A stretch of 64,000 bases of DNA from Polynucleobacter sp. AP-Latsch-80-C2 (lineage in GTDB: Bacteria > Pseudomonadota > Gammaproteobacteria > Burkholderiales > Burkholderiaceae): contig NZ_JACVOY010000005.1 of NCBI RefSeq assembly GCF_018882185.1, positions 146,769 to 210,768 on the forward strand. The letters are read 5' to 3'. Positions within the stretch are counted from its first letter, which is position 1. Each line of letters opens with the position of its first letter. The translations under genes were made by a program, and so were the position numbers. The notes below the pieces were generated by a model. That model ran no database searches, was not told where the DNA came from, and saw nothing but the letters and a program-made list of their open reading frames with translations. This document shows, piece by piece, positions 54,621 to 63,855 of the stretch.

Positions 54621-55772
54621 ATGAGCGCCGCACTCGAGCTTACTAAAGCGCTGATCGCTTGTCGATCAGTCACTCCCGCTGATGGTGGCTGCCAAGATCT
54701 CATCGCCAAAAGACTGCAAGCTATTGGCTTTCAAACAGAAAGCATCGTTAGTGGTCCTGAAAACTTTCAGGTCACCAATTTATGGGCTATTAAAAAAGGT
54801 ACTGCGGGCGATCAAGGCAAAGTATTCGTATTTGCCGGTCATACCGATGTGGTGCCAACTGGCCCTCTGGAGAAATGGGAGAGCGATCCGTTTACTCCAA
54901 CCATTCGAGATGGCATGCTCTATGGGCGCGGCGCTGCAGATATGAAAACCTCTTTAGCTGGCTTTGTAGTTGCAACAGAAGAATTTATCATCACCCATCC
55001 TAATCATGAGGGCTCTATCGCCTTTTTGATCACGAGCGATGAAGAAGGTCCCGCTCACGATGGCACCGTCATCATGTGTGAGCGCCTCCAGAAACAAGGT
55101 CAGCGTCTAGACTATTGCGTCATTGGCGAACCCACATCAGTAGATCGCCTTGGCGACATGATTAAAAACGGTCGTCGCGGCTCCCTCTCAGGAAAACTGA
55201 TTGTGAATGGTATTCAAGCGCATATTGCTTACCCTCATCTAGGTAAGAATCCAATTCACTTGGCAGCCCCCGCTATTGCCACTCTGTCAGAAACAGAGTG
55301 GGATAAAGGGAATGAATATTTTCAACCAACCAGTTTTCAGATTTCGAATATTCATTCTGGCACTGGTGCAAACAACATCATCCCTGGTGAATTGTCTATA
55401 GACTTTAATTTCCGCTTCTCTACCGAAAGCAAGCCCGAGCAACTACAGGAGCGTGTTGAGAAAATCCTCAAAGAGGCTGGCCTAGATTTTCAGATTGACT
55501 GGCATCTGGGTGCAAGCCCCTTCCTGACCGGCAACGGCGCTCTGGCTAATGCCTTGAGCACAGCTATCAAAGCAGAAACTCAGATCACCACCGAACTATC
55601 GACTACTGGCGGCACCAGTGATGGTCGCTTCATTTCCAAAGTCTGCAAAGAAGTGGTGGAGTTCGGCCCCCTCAATGCCACCAGCCATAAGATTAACGAG
55701 TGTGTCATTGTCGATAACGTAGAGCCTCTTAAAAATATCTATCGCAGAACCCTTGAGCAACTGGTTGCTTAA
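54621..55772 (+). CDS. dapE: succinyl-diaminopimelate desuccinylase
   Basis: A 383-residue M20 family zinc enzyme that releases LL-diaminopimelate. The metal ligands include His74 in [11 protein letters not shown], the Asp in [15 protein letters not shown] and the EE pair in TSDEEGPA. The dimerisation domain is at about residues 180-295. [11 protein letters not shown] and [12 protein letters not shown] are the C-terminal signatures. It acts directly after dapD in the pathway. Confidence 0.97.
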   Translation: MSAALELTKALIACRSVTPADGGCQDLIAKRLQAIGFQTESIVSGPENFQVTNLWAIKKGTAGDQGKVFVFAGHTDVVPTGPLEKWESDPFTPTIRDGMLYGRGAADMKTSLAGFVVATEEFIITHPNHEGSIAFLITSDEEGPAHDGTVIMCERLQKQGQRLDYCVIGEPTSVDRLGDMIKNGRRGSLSGKLIVNGIQAHIAYPHLGKNPIHLAAPAIATLSETEWDKGNEYFQPTSFQISNIHSGTGANNIIPGELSIDFNFRFSTESKPEQLQERVEKILKEAGLDFQIDWHLGASPFLTGNGALANALSTAIKAETQITTELSTTGGTSDGRFISKVCKEVVEFGPLNATSHKINECVIVDNVEPLKNIYRRTLEQLVA

Positions 55773-55809
55773 TTTCTACTAGCGCTTTATCACCCAACAT
55801 TTATCCAAT

Positions 55810-56706
55810 ATGGATCCTGAGCCTTCACAAAATCTTTCTCTAAAAGAGTGCATTGAGAAAATTGCACAAAAATTAGATTCTGCTAACTTGCACTACGGCC
55901 ATGGTGCTTTAGATGCGCAAAGTGAAGCCTTGTGGATTGCTAGCAAACAACTAGATCTAAGTCCTGTAGAGGCACTCGATCAGCCAGGTCACATTCTGAC
56001 GTCAGAGCAGTTACAAAAGGCATTACTCATCGCCGATGAAAGAATTCTGACGCGCAAACCTTTGGCTTACATCTTGGGTGAAGCCTGGTTAATGGGTATA
56101 CCGTTCTACTGTAGCGAGCAAAGCATCGTACCCCGCTCTTGGATTGCTGAACTCATCGTTGAAGGAATGTTAGAGCCATGGTTGCCTGCTGACGGTAAGG
56201 TGCTTGACCTTTGCACTGGCAATGGTTCGCTTGCCATCCTTCTGGCGCTATCCTGTCCTGATATTCACGTCAGTGCTTGCGACATCAGCATGCCTGCGCT
56301 TTCTCTAGCAGCTCGAAATGTGGATCGCCACAATCTTGACTCTCAAATTGAATTGCTGAATGGCGATCTATGGGATGCACTACCCGAGCCTAATGATGAC
56401 AATCTTTTTGATCTCATTATTTGCAACCCACCTTATGTCAATGCTCACTCGATGGATGCCTTACCGGCGGAGTATCACGCTGAACCTGCACTTGCCTTAG
56501 CAGGGGGTGACGATGGCATGGATTTAATCAGGCGCATCATTGCCGCTGCTCCCGATTACCTCTCAGAGCGCGGCGCAATCTTGATTGAGATTGGCAATGA
56601 ATATGAACACTTTAAAAAGGCATTTCCACAGGTACCCGCAATCTGGATGGAAGTTTCTGCAGGTGAAGAACAGGTATTGCTGATTCAAGCAGAAGACCTG
56701 CGCTAA
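55810..56706 (+). CDS. prmB: 50S ribosomal protein L3 glutamine methyltransferase
   Basis: A 298-residue SAM-dependent enzyme that methylates a glutamine of L3. The SAM-binding loop is VLDLCTGNGSLAILLA, the catalytic NPPY is at residues 206-209, and RSWIAELIV after the N-terminal domain is typical of PrmB. Related PrmC and HemK proteins differ in the N-terminal region. It lies 37 bases after dapE and is convergent with radA, only four bases apart. Confidence 0.92.
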   Translation: MDPEPSQNLSLKECIEKIAQKLDSANLHYGHGALDAQSEALWIASKQLDLSPVEALDQPGHILTSEQLQKALLIADERILTRKPLAYILGEAWLMGIPFYCSEQSIVPRSWIAELIVEGMLEPWLPADGKVLDLCTGNGSLAILLALSCPDIHVSACDISMPALSLAARNVDRHNLDSQIELLNGDLWDALPEPNDDNLFDLIICNPPYVNAHSMDALPAEYHAEPALALAGGDDGMDLIRRIIAAAPDYLSERGAILIEIGNEYEHFKKAFPQVPAIWMEVSAGEEQVLLIQAEDLR

Positions 56707-56710
56707 GACC

Positions 56711-58075
56711 CTAATTCAATTCCGCAGCTGCAGCAATCGCCTGATCAATGCGCTCCACTGGGATCACTCTTAATCCCGGTATTTTGGTCTTCGGCATATT
56801 TGCCTTAGGAATGATGGCCACTGTGAAGCCCAATTTAGCGGCCTCTTTTAAACGCTCCTGCCCACGCGGACAGGGACGAATTTCTCCAGCTAAACCCACC
56901 TCACCAAAAACAATTAACTCTTTTGGTAAAGCGCGATTGCGAATCGAAGATTGAATTGCCAGAAGAACCGCTAAGTCAGCTGCTGGCTCAGAAATTTTGA
57001 CACCACCAACTGCATTTAGAAAAACATCTTGATCAAAGCAAGCCACACCAGCATGGCGGTGCAATACGGCCAAGAGCATCGCTAAGCGCGCCTGCTCTAG
57101 CCCAACTGCAAGGCGGCGCGGATTAGGAACGTGCGCTGTATCTACCAGAGCCTGAATCTCTACCAACAGTGGGCGACTACCCTCTTGAGTCACCAAGACA
57201 CAAGCACCAGGAACCATTTGCTCATGCTGCGATAAAAAGATTGCTGAAGGATTAGTAACGCCGCGCAATCCCTTTTCAGTCATAGCAAACACGCCCAACT
57301 CATTTACAGCGCCAAAACGATTCTTGATCGAGCGCACCAAACGGAATGAGGAGTGAGTGTCGCCTTCAAAATACAGTACGGTATCGACAATATGCTCTAA
57401 GACTCGCGGGCCAGCTAAATGACCATCTTTGGTTACGTGACCCACCATCAACACACAGATGCCACTTGACTTAGCAGCCCTTGTTAATTGCGCTGCGCAT
57501 TCCCTAACCTGAGCAACTGATCCAGGAGCCGAGCTGAGTAAGTCTGAATACAAGGTCTGAATCGAATCCACCACCAATACCTGAGGTTTTACGGTATCCA
57601 TAATGGAAAGTAATTTCTCGAGCTGAATCTCTGCGAGAACTTCTAACTGAGGTGCATCCAAAGCAATTCTTTTAGCGCGCAAGGCAATCTGCGCAGCAGA
57701 TTCTTCGCCACTACTATAGAGGACATTCATACCAGCAGAACTCATTTCTGCCAGTGCTTGCAAAAGCAATGTGGATTTACCGATACCTGGATCGCCACCC
57801 AAAAGCACTACACCTCCAGGAACTAAACCACCACCAAGTACACGATCAAACTCTTCTACTCCCGTGCTAAATCTGGGCAAGTCTTCGGCACTGATTGCCG
57901 AAAGTTTTTGTCTAGGCAGTGACTGCGCTAACCCCTGAAACCGCGTATTTGAACTGACCTCAGGAAGACCCTCCTCCAAAGTGTTCCATGCCTGACAGGA
58001 AGGGCACTGTCCTTGCCACTTAGCAGATGTGCCACCGCATGACTGACAGATATAGACCGTTTTAACTTTTGCCAA
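56711..58075 (-). CDS. radA: DNA repair protein RadA
   Basis: A 454-residue RecA-like branch-migration factor. The N-terminal Cys4 zinc finger is Cys10, Cys13, Cys24 and Cys27. Walker A is GGDPGIGKST at residues 93-102, the RadA-specific KNRFG motif is near 252, and the C-terminal Lon-like domain begins near 285. Full length. The gene ends four bases from the convergent prmB stop with no visible terminator. Confidence 0.97.
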   Translation of the reverse strand: MAKVKTVYICQSCGGTSAKWQGQCPSCQAWNTLEEGLPEVSSNTRFQGLAQSLPRQKLSAISAEDLPRFSTGVEEFDRVLGGGLVPGGVVLLGGDPGIGKSTLLLQALAEMSSAGMNVLYSSGEESAAQIALRAKRIALDAPQLEVLAEIQLEKLLSIMDTVKPQVLVVDSIQTLYSDLLSSAPGSVAQVRECAAQLTRAAKSSGICVLMVGHVTKDGHLAGPRVLEHIVDTVLYFEGDTHSSFRLVRSIKNRFGAVNELGVFAMTEKGLRGVTNPSAIFLSQHEQMVPGACVLVTQEGSRPLLVEIQALVDTAHVPNPRRLAVGLEQARLAMLLAVLHRHAGVACFDQDVFLNAVGGVKISEPAADLAVLLAIQSSIRNRALPKELIVFGEVGLAGEIRPCPRGQERLKEAAKLGFTVAIIPKANMPKTKIPGLRVIPVERIDQAIAAAAELN

Positions 58076-58107
58076 GTGCTTACCTAATGAAATTTAGAAC
58101 GACTAAA

Positions 58108-58617
58108 TTAGTCGAGTTGAGTGCCAGCTTTATTTTCTTGGGCGCGCTTAGGGGCATCTTTACGACGCTGCTCTAAATCAGCCGCTCTAGCAGCAGCATC
58201 TTTTTGCTTCTCTTCGTACTCACGTTGATTGGCAGCACGTTCGGCAGCCTTCTCAGGAGCAGCACGATCAGCGGCTCGCTTAATATCATCTTGATTTTTA
58301 ATGTTCTCGCGCAACTTGCGCTGAGCCTCATGAACAGCTACTTCCTGCGCCCTAATAGGGTCTAACTCCTTACGGTACTCTGCCCTAGCATCACCTAAAC
58401 AGTAGTTCACCCAAAAGTTGAGATAGCAAGCGGACGATTCATTACTCCAGCGATACTTGGCCCACTCACGTTGCAACTCAAGCTCTTGTTCAATCTTGTT
58501 GAGCTGCTCCAACTCTGCCTCTTCAGCAGGAGTAGCTAGAACAACACCGCTCATAGAGCAAACAACCAATAAAGCCCCAAGCAATATTTTTGAGCGCGCC
58601 GGTAGATCTCTTCTCAA
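58108..58617 (-). CDS. secreted charged helical protein of unknown function
   Basis: A 169-residue protein not assigned to a family. A signal peptide is likely ([22 protein letters not shown], cleaved near residue 28). The mature part begins with an acidic helix, then [22 protein letters not shown] with two cysteines about eight residues apart that could form a disulfide. From about residue 95 to the end it is almost entirely Lys, Arg, Glu, Ala and Gln, predicting a long helix or coiled coil. Its start overlaps the kup stop by four bases, so it is translated with the potassium transporter. Role unknown. Confidence 0.75.
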   Translation of the reverse strand: MRRDLPARSKILLGALLVVCSMSGVVLATPAEEAELEQLNKIEQELELQREWAKYRWSNESSACYLNFWVNYCLGDARAEYRKELDPIRAQEVAVHEAQRKLRENIKNQDDIKRAADRAAPEKAAERAANQREYEEKQKDAAARAADLEQRRKDAPKRAQENKAGTQLD

Positions 58618-60560
58618 ATTTCCACCTTGGCGCCAAGTTCAACTAAGCGATTGGCAGGGATCTTAAAGAAGTCAGATTGACGACCAGCATTTTGATACAT
58701 CCAGCAGAACAGGCGCTCACGCCAAACAGCCATTCCAGGAATCTCTGGAGAGGCAATAATCGTATCGCGTGATAAGAAGAAGGACGTATTCATCAAATCA
58801 AATTTAAGTCCAGAGGATGTCTCGATCAACTCAATGATGTGGCCCATGTCAGGGGTTTCATTAAATCCATAGACTGCACGAACCACATAAATTCCATTAC
58901 CCAAATCACGCAAGGTAATACGCTCCTCATCTTTGACATAGGGCACATCCCAAATGCTAACCTTTAAGAAAAAGACTCGTTCATGCATAACGTGGTTATG
59001 CTTGAGATTGTGCAAGAAAGAAACCGGTAAATAATCTACGTGGGCTGTAAGAAAAACTGCCGTACCCTCCACCCGATGAGGAGGATGTTGCATTAAGCCA
59101 TCAATAAAGCTTTTTAGTTCAATGCCATTATTAACAGCATTATGGCGCAGGATTTTACGGCCTTGATACCAAGTCATTAAGAACAAGAAACAAACGGCAC
59201 CCAACAGAAGTGGGAACCAACCGCCTTCTAATATTTTTAGAAGGTTTGCTGTTAAAAACGCTAAATCGACGATCAAGAAAGCACCAATCACCAAAGCGAC
59301 AAGGAATGTATTCCAACGCCAAACAATACGCATCACAATGGCCGCTAAAAATGTTGTCACAATCATGGTGGTGGTAACAGCAATACCGTATGCGGCTGCT
59401 AAGTTTTCAGATTTTTTAAATGCTAAGACAACAATAATCACCAAAACCAACAGCGACCAATTGACAAAAGGCATATAGATTTGACCGATTTCGCGATCAG
59501 AGGTATGACGTACTTTCATGCGCGGTACAAATCCCAACAAGATCGCCTGACTGGTCATCGAGAAGGCGCCTGAGATCACCGCCTGAGATGCGATCACTGT
59601 TGCCAAGGTTGCCAAAATGACTAATGGAAATACAAAAGCCTCAGGCACCATCAAGAAAAATGGGTTAGAGATAGTCTCAGGATTGTTTAGAAACATTGCT
59701 CCTTGACCAAAATAGTTCAATAGCAAACATGGCATCACAATATAAAACCAGCCCATGCGTATTGGCTTCACTCCAAAGTGGCCCATATCCGCATATAAGG
59801 CTTCGGCTCCAGTTAACACTAAGAACACTGCCCCAAGAACAATAAAGCCCTGCAAGGAATGCTCAATCAGAAATCCGACAGCGTGGAGGGGATTAATTGC
59901 AGCGAAAATAGCGGGGTTCTGAATAACTTGATGAACACCCATCAATCCAATCGTAATAAACCAGATCATCATGATTGGACCAAATAGCTTACCAACAACA
60001 TCGGTACCGGTCTTTTGAATAAAAAAGAGTGCGGCCAAAATAAAGATGGTGATTGGCAAAACAAAACGGGTGAGATCGCTCGATATCACCTCTAGACCTT
60101 CAACGGCGGATAAGACAGAAATTGCTGGAGTAATAATGGCATCGCCATAGAACATGCAGGCACCAAATACACCAGCCATGATGATCATACTGGCACGCTT
60201 AGATCCTGAAGGTGCAGTTCTCAGTGCCAAAGCCATGAGGGCCAAAATTCCGCCCTCCCCATGATTGTTTGCACGCATCACAAACATCACATATTTAAGA
60301 GACACAACAATTGCAAATGCCCAGAACACCATGGAGATCACCCCATAAACAGCATCCGGGGAAAAAGGAATGCCATGCTCAGTACTAAAACATTCCTTAA
60401 GAGCATACAAAGGGCTCGTGCCGATGTCACCGAAAACAATACCAATGGCAGCAAACATCAGAGATATAGAGGCGCCTTTTTTATGCGGATTATTCTCTCG
60501 CGAGACTTCCACAGGCCTCAATAAGGATGATTCTGAAAACTCAGGATTGCTAACTGACAT
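58614..60560 (-). CDS. kup: Kup family potassium uptake protein
   Basis: A 648-residue inner-membrane potassium symporter. The [20 protein letters not shown] start is diagnostic of KUP/HAK/KT. About twelve membrane segments (to about residue 460) precede a cytoplasmic C-terminal domain containing [23 protein letters not shown]. An N-terminal extension of roughly 28 residues carries no clear feature. It is the first gene of a unit with the secreted charged protein. Confidence 0.96.
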   Translation of the reverse strand: MSVSNPEFSESSLLRPVEVSRENNPHKKGASISLMFAAIGIVFGDIGTSPLYALKECFSTEHGIPFSPDAVYGVISMVFWAFAIVVSLKYVMFVMRANNHGEGGILALMALALRTAPSGSKRASMIIMAGVFGACMFYGDAIITPAISVLSAVEGLEVISSDLTRFVLPITIFILAALFFIQKTGTDVVGKLFGPIMMIWFITIGLMGVHQVIQNPAIFAAINPLHAVGFLIEHSLQGFIVLGAVFLVLTGAEALYADMGHFGVKPIRMGWFYIVMPCLLLNYFGQGAMFLNNPETISNPFFLMVPEAFVFPLVILATLATVIASQAVISGAFSMTSQAILLGFVPRMKVRHTSDREIGQIYMPFVNWSLLVLVIIVVLAFKKSENLAAAYGIAVTTTMIVTTFLAAIVMRIVWRWNTFLVALVIGAFLIVDLAFLTANLLKILEGGWFPLLLGAVCFLFLMTWYQGRKILRHNAVNNGIELKSFIDGLMQHPPHRVEGTAVFLTAHVDYLPVSFLHNLKHNHVMHERVFFLKVSIWDVPYVKDEERITLRDLGNGIYVVRAVYGFNETPDMGHIIELIETSSGLKFDLMNTSFFLSRDTIIASPEIPGMAVWRERLFCWMYQNAGRQSDFFKIPANRLVELGAKVEI

Positions 60561-60674
60561 TAATAAGCCCTTGGGTGTTGTTGCGTGGCAATATGTTACT
60601 CCTTAAAAGAGGCTCTTTATAGCTCTCAAAACCCTTAAAAATGCCCTTATTTATGCTTCTTTTAGAGGGTTCCC

Positions 60675-60704
60675 TCGACAAGAGGGTCCAAAAAATGGTA
60701 GAAT
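60675..60704 (+). promoter_or_regulatory. sigma-70 promoter of the initiator tRNA gene
   Basis: TCGACA (60675-60680) and TAGAAT (60699-60704) are 18 bases apart, each one mismatch from consensus. The expected start near 60711 is six bases before the tRNA. The -35 overlaps a small palindrome, GAGGG-TT-CCCTC at 60665-60676. Confidence 0.7.
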
Positions 60705-60716
60705 CACAGCTTCAGA

Positions 60717-60793
<77 letters not shown>

Positions 60794-60801
60794 GTATGTA
60801 T

Positions 60802-60836
60802 AAGGCTTTCAGGTCAATCGGCTTGAAAGCCTTTTT
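60802..60836 (+). terminator. terminator of the initiator tRNA gene
   Basis: AAGGCTTTCA (60802-60811) pairs with TGAAAGCCTT (60824-60833) around a 12-base loop, and a T run continues to 60836. It lies nine bases after the tRNA. Confidence 0.85.
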
Positions 60837-61105
60837 ACTTTTCTGGGCTTAAGTAAGCCGAAAGTAAGAGATTAACCAGCCGTCCCAACCTCTCCTGTCA
60901 CATCAACCCCAAGGTAAAGACTACTAAATTCGGACCCTCAGGACTTAGCTTAACCCTTAAGGCCCCGTTCGAGGTTGTAATAACTTGGCGTAAGACTGGT
61001 TTTTCTTTGCTGTGGGGCATTTGATTTACTGAACCACCGGGCGCTATAAGCACGATAGTTAATAAGGAAAAGATATTAAGTATGCGGACAGGAGGTTCTC
61101 ATATT
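60837..61105. other. gene-free stretch between the tRNA terminator and a tRNA fragment
   Basis: No open reading frame of useful length, RNA gene or clear promoter is seen on either strand. Together with the following 400 bases it is the longest non-coding interval in an otherwise densely packed window. It may hold decayed genes from an old insertion, but nothing recognisable remains. Confidence 0.5.
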
Positions 61106-61160
61106 TGGCGCGGCTATCAGGATTTGAACTTACGACCCCTTGGTTCGTAGCCAATGTACT
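61106..61160 (-). pseudogene. degenerate 3' half of a tRNA-Arg(ACG) gene
   Basis: Read on the minus strand, this has the anticodon arm TTGG-CTACGAA-CCAA (anticodon ACG), a variable region, GTTCAAAT-type T-loop, and the end GCGCCA. The T-stem is disrupted (TAAG against CCTG), and the 5' half with the D arm is missing, replaced by unrelated AT-rich sequence. The 20 bases around the T-loop match the initiator tRNA in this window at 19 positions. A partial tRNA 3' end like this is typical of an attachment-site remnant. Confidence 0.6.
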
Positions 61161-61194
61161 TGAGTGACACTTTATCTATATTAATCAATGACTA

Positions 61195-61279
61195 ACAAGT
61201 AGTAATTTGCATAATAGAATTGGCGCTCAGGGGCTCGTAACCCCTTGTTTCTATTGGTTTGCTACTTGTTCTATTATGC
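61195..61279. repeat. crossed inverted repeats around a tRNA-arm-like hairpin
   Basis: ACAAGTAG (61195-61202) is complementary to CTACTTGT (61262-61269), and GCATAATAGAA (61209-61219) to TTCTATTATGC (61269-61279). The order is A, B, A', B', so the pairs cross rather than nest. Between them, AGGGG-CTCGTAA-CCCCT (about 61229-61245) is a perfect five-pair, seven-base-loop stem resembling an anticodon arm. Function unknown. Confidence 0.5.
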
Positions 61280-61521
61280 AGATTTAGAGCACTTTTTATG
61301 CAAGCCTTCCCTCTGCTTTAGTGCATTTAAATTGGCAATAAGAATTAGCCCTTTCCTTCAGACTCACACTCGGCGTTAGACACGCAAGGAATACATCAGG
61401 CGGCTTTTAAATTCAAAGCAGACAATCACACTGCCTAAGCCCAATCGGCAGAGTCCGACCCAAAGCAGACTCTTAGGACAGAAGAGAAAGACGCTTTTAC
61501 AAATTTCACGCCAAGATTTAG
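61280..61521. other. gene-free stretch downstream of the choloylglycine-hydrolase-family gene
   Basis: No coding region or RNA gene could be supported on either strand. The sequence contains many stops and no recognisable domain fragments. Confidence 0.45.
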
Positions 61522-61556
61522 CTTGATGGAAGTGCGTGTACCATACTTCCATCAAG
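61522..61556 (-). terminator. perfect 12-bp hairpin after the choloylglycine-hydrolase-family gene
   Basis: CTTGATGGAAGT (61522-61533) and ACTTCCATCAAG (61545-61556) form an exact stem with an 11-base loop, eight bases beyond the stop. No T run follows on the minus strand, so it may stabilise or process the mRNA end rather than terminate intrinsically. Confidence 0.5.
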
Positions 61557-61564
61557 GCACCAAG

Positions 61565-62581
61565 TTATTGTGTTACAGAATCTGCTAGGAAGGTAAATGG
61601 CTCTGCAGCAACAAATTGACTAGCGGCATTACCTGCATAGTACTTGCCGCCCGCCACTGCTAATTTTTTAACTGGGGCACCATTTGAAAAATCAACATCC
61701 TTAAAATCAACCCAAAAAGTATTTGGCGTAGTAGCAGAATCAAAGTAATAAATCATGTTGCTTTGATCTGAGATTGTTCGCCAGATACTAGAAGAAATAT
61801 TAGGCTTATCGGGAGTAGTAATCCCCAAGGGAACTCCTATTGATCTCAATACTCCCATTAAAGAAGCTACAGCCTGATACTGAAACTTCTCCTCAGGCAC
61901 TGAAGTAATATAATTTTTATCAACCGCCGTAGGAATGGCTCCAATAAAATAGGATGTCCTCACAAAACGGTCTGCTGCGCTAATGGTTCCAGGTAAGAAG
62001 GTGGCGCCACCAATTTGCTCCCAGTAAGCATTCAAAGCTAGCTGTTGGTCGTAAGTCGGGGAATTGGTCATCACCTGAAATGCTTTACTGTGATGAATTA
62101 CTAATTTACCATCGATATATTCGCAAATAGCAGAGTCACCACTCGCATCAGATATAGACATATGTTGACTGCATGGGCGCCCATTGGGCAGTATTGGAGC
62201 CAAAATTCTAAAAGGCTCAGATTGAAGGGCTGCCACTGCTTCAGCTACGGTTGCATAGTTATCTAATGTGTATTGGATCCAAGTTGAAATACAAAGCGGA
62301 GGCTTGCCTTCAGTAGTTCCGTAATCCGACTCCGCTAGGTATAGCATGTTTGCAACTAATCCTTTTTCATTCATGCCATCTGCGCTTCCCATGTTGTATC
62401 CAGCAACAATCACGCTACCATATTTAGAAATCCACTCTGGTGTACCTGCGCCACCGGCCCCATTACGAGACATCCCTTTAGGAAAAAGCCAAAGATCACT
62501 TTGCATGTCTTGACCCCAATCCATTGAGCGCCCAGTTAAAACAGTATTGTTTTCACCTAGGTAAACGACTCTTGTACACAT
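61565..62581 (-). CDS. choloylglycine hydrolase family Ntn-hydrolase (linear amide C-N hydrolase)
   Basis: A 338-residue enzyme of the penicillin V acylase/bile salt hydrolase family. The nucleophile would be Cys2 after methionine removal (MCTRVVY). GRSMDWGQDMQSDLW supplies the conserved Arg and Asp, and NGMNEKGL-like DGMNEKGLVANMLYL and VMTNSPTYDQQL the conserved Asn residues. No signal peptide precedes Cys2, although many Gram-negative members are exported, so this one is probably cytoplasmic. Substrates could be N-acyl amides such as acyl-homoserine lactones, which is inference. GGAGA precedes the ATG. It follows marC by 54 bases on the same strand. Confidence 0.88.
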   Translation of the reverse strand: MCTRVVYLGENNTVLTGRSMDWGQDMQSDLWLFPKGMSRNGAGGAGTPEWISKYGSVIVAGYNMGSADGMNEKGLVANMLYLAESDYGTTEGKPPLCISTWIQYTLDNYATVAEAVAALQSEPFRILAPILPNGRPCSQHMSISDASGDSAICEYIDGKLVIHHSKAFQVMTNSPTYDQQLALNAYWEQIGGATFLPGTISAADRFVRTSYFIGAIPTAVDKNYITSVPEEKFQYQAVASLMGVLRSIGVPLGITTPDKPNISSSIWRTISDQSNMIYYFDSATTPNTFWVDFKDVDFSNGAPVKKLAVAGGKYYAGNAASQFVAAEPFTFLADSVTQ

Positions 62582-62635
62582 AGCTATCTCCGAAAAGTTA
62601 ATTACAAAAAAATTATGGAATAAAAAGATAAAGTA

Positions 62636-63322
62636 TTAATGTGCCGAAATCACTTTATTTAAATCTACTGAAAAACCACTAATCCCACCTAAAAAAATCT
62701 GTACTCCAATCGCAAGCAAAATAAAGGCGAAAAGACGCATTAATACATTAGTGCCATTGACCCCAAAGACTCGCTGAATGCCAGAAGACTCACGGTAGAT
62801 AAAATAAATAGTAAGGGACAGTGCAAAAAGTGCCGCTACCGTACCTACGACAGCAGGTAGTTCATTGATAAGATTAAGGCTTTTACCGTCTTGATACGCA
62901 GCTACTAAGGCAATTGCGGTTGCAATAGAGCCGGGGCCAACTGTTAGAGGCATTGTTAGCGGGAAAAAGGCGCTCCCTGCAGATGTGTCATCTGTAATAC
63001 CCGCCGATCCACTGGCGCCCTTATCGGATCCACTTTTCTGATTCAGAAGATTCCAGCCCATTGCAATAACTACTGCTCCCCCAGCTAGCTTGAGTGCTGG
63101 TAGAGATATTCCAAAAAACAATAGCAGTTGAGGGCCAATTAACATTGAAGCTAACAACATGAAAAAACAATTAATACTCACGCTTCTCGCTAATTTATTG
63201 CGAACGGTCTCAGAGCACCCTTGAACCATATTGAGAAAAATAGGGCCGTCCCCCAGTGGGTTAATCACTGGGAATAAGGCAGCAAAAACAGCAACAAAAC
63301 TGGCAAGCGCAGTAGACAACAT
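62636..63322 (-). CDS. MarC family integral membrane protein
   Basis: A 228-residue membrane protein with about six helices, of the MarC/NAAT family. Signatures are FAALFPVINPLGDGPIFLNM near residue 14, LKLAGGAVVIAMGWNLL, and the second-half counterpart FPLTMPLTVGPGSIATAIAL, which reflect the family's internal repeat. Once linked to multiple antibiotic resistance, that role is not supported for MarC; some relatives transport amino acids. AAGGA lies before the ATG. It is the first gene of a likely pair with the Ntn-hydrolase. Confidence 0.88.
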   Translation of the reverse strand: MLSTALASFVAVFAALFPVINPLGDGPIFLNMVQGCSETVRNKLARSVSINCFFMLLASMLIGPQLLLFFGISLPALKLAGGAVVIAMGWNLLNQKSGSDKGASGSAGITDDTSAGSAFFPLTMPLTVGPGSIATAIALVAAYQDGKSLNLINELPAVVGTVAALFALSLTIYFIYRESSGIQRVFGVNGTNVLMRLFAFILLAIGVQIFLGGISGFSVDLNKVISAH

Positions 63323-63580
63323 AAATATCCTTAAAGAAGCAGCGGCTTAATAAATACTGCTTTAACTATAAAACTGGTTCAATTCAACAGCGCCAGTTTG
63401 ACTGGCAACTGTAATCGGAATTGACTAGACCTGCTTGCTACTGGCCAAATTACTCTCTGTATTAAAAAGTTTAAAAAACAGTTTTTACTATACACATATA
63501 TTATTCATAAATCGACAGAGATCTTGAATAGGTCTTGAGGGTTCCTTTTCTAGACCTTCAGCGAATGGCTGCTTGTGGCC
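63323..63580. other. AT-rich non-coding spacer upstream of marC
   Basis: The spacer contains AT-rich sequence suited to promoters of marC, but no confident -35 and -10 pair was chosen. No gene could be supported. Confidence 0.4.
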
Positions 63581-63855
63581 GAGGCTGTGTAAAAACCCAA
63601 AATACTTCCATTGATTTAGATTTAAAGCGTGTACACGGGTTTTGGCCTTAAATCAAACGCTTCTGGTTGAGCCAACAATTCTGTTTTGGTAATTTGTGAT
63701 TTTTTAGTAACGCCTCGTAGAGGCGTTACTCAGGTCTGCTTATTACAGATTGAGTAAGGCTCTCGCCTTACGTCGCCATCGCCTTCATTAGATTGCTGCT
63801 ACCCATGATGTTCATCACTCGTTTAAGGTTGTAAGCCAGGATATGTAGACTCATT
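63581..63855 (-). mobile_element. 3' remnant of an insertion sequence with transposase C-terminus
   Basis: The minus strand from about 63855 to the TAA at 63768 encodes MSLHILAYNLKRVMNIMG followed by ten more residues. This resembles the C-terminus of DDE transposases of the IS5/IS1182 type (a typical ending has SLxxLAYNxKRxxNILG). Beyond it lie a perfect 11-bp hairpin (63706-63730) and a TTTTTACACAGCCTC-like terminus near 63581-63597. Everything upstream of the fragment is missing, consistent with truncation by the next element. Confidence 0.6.
63706..63730. repeat. perfect 11-bp hairpin with 3-base loop
   Basis: AGTAACGCCTC, loop GTA, GAGGCGTTACT. It lies 38 bases past the transposase-fragment stop, inside the presumed element, and could be its transcription end signal or simply part of its terminal region. 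No T run follows on the minus strand. Confidence 0.5.

Noticed and set aside
61229..61245. A functional tRNA at the anticodon-arm-like stem
   Set aside because: Only one arm is present; no acceptor, D or T arms can be built around it in the right register, so it is kept as a repeat and not called a tRNA.
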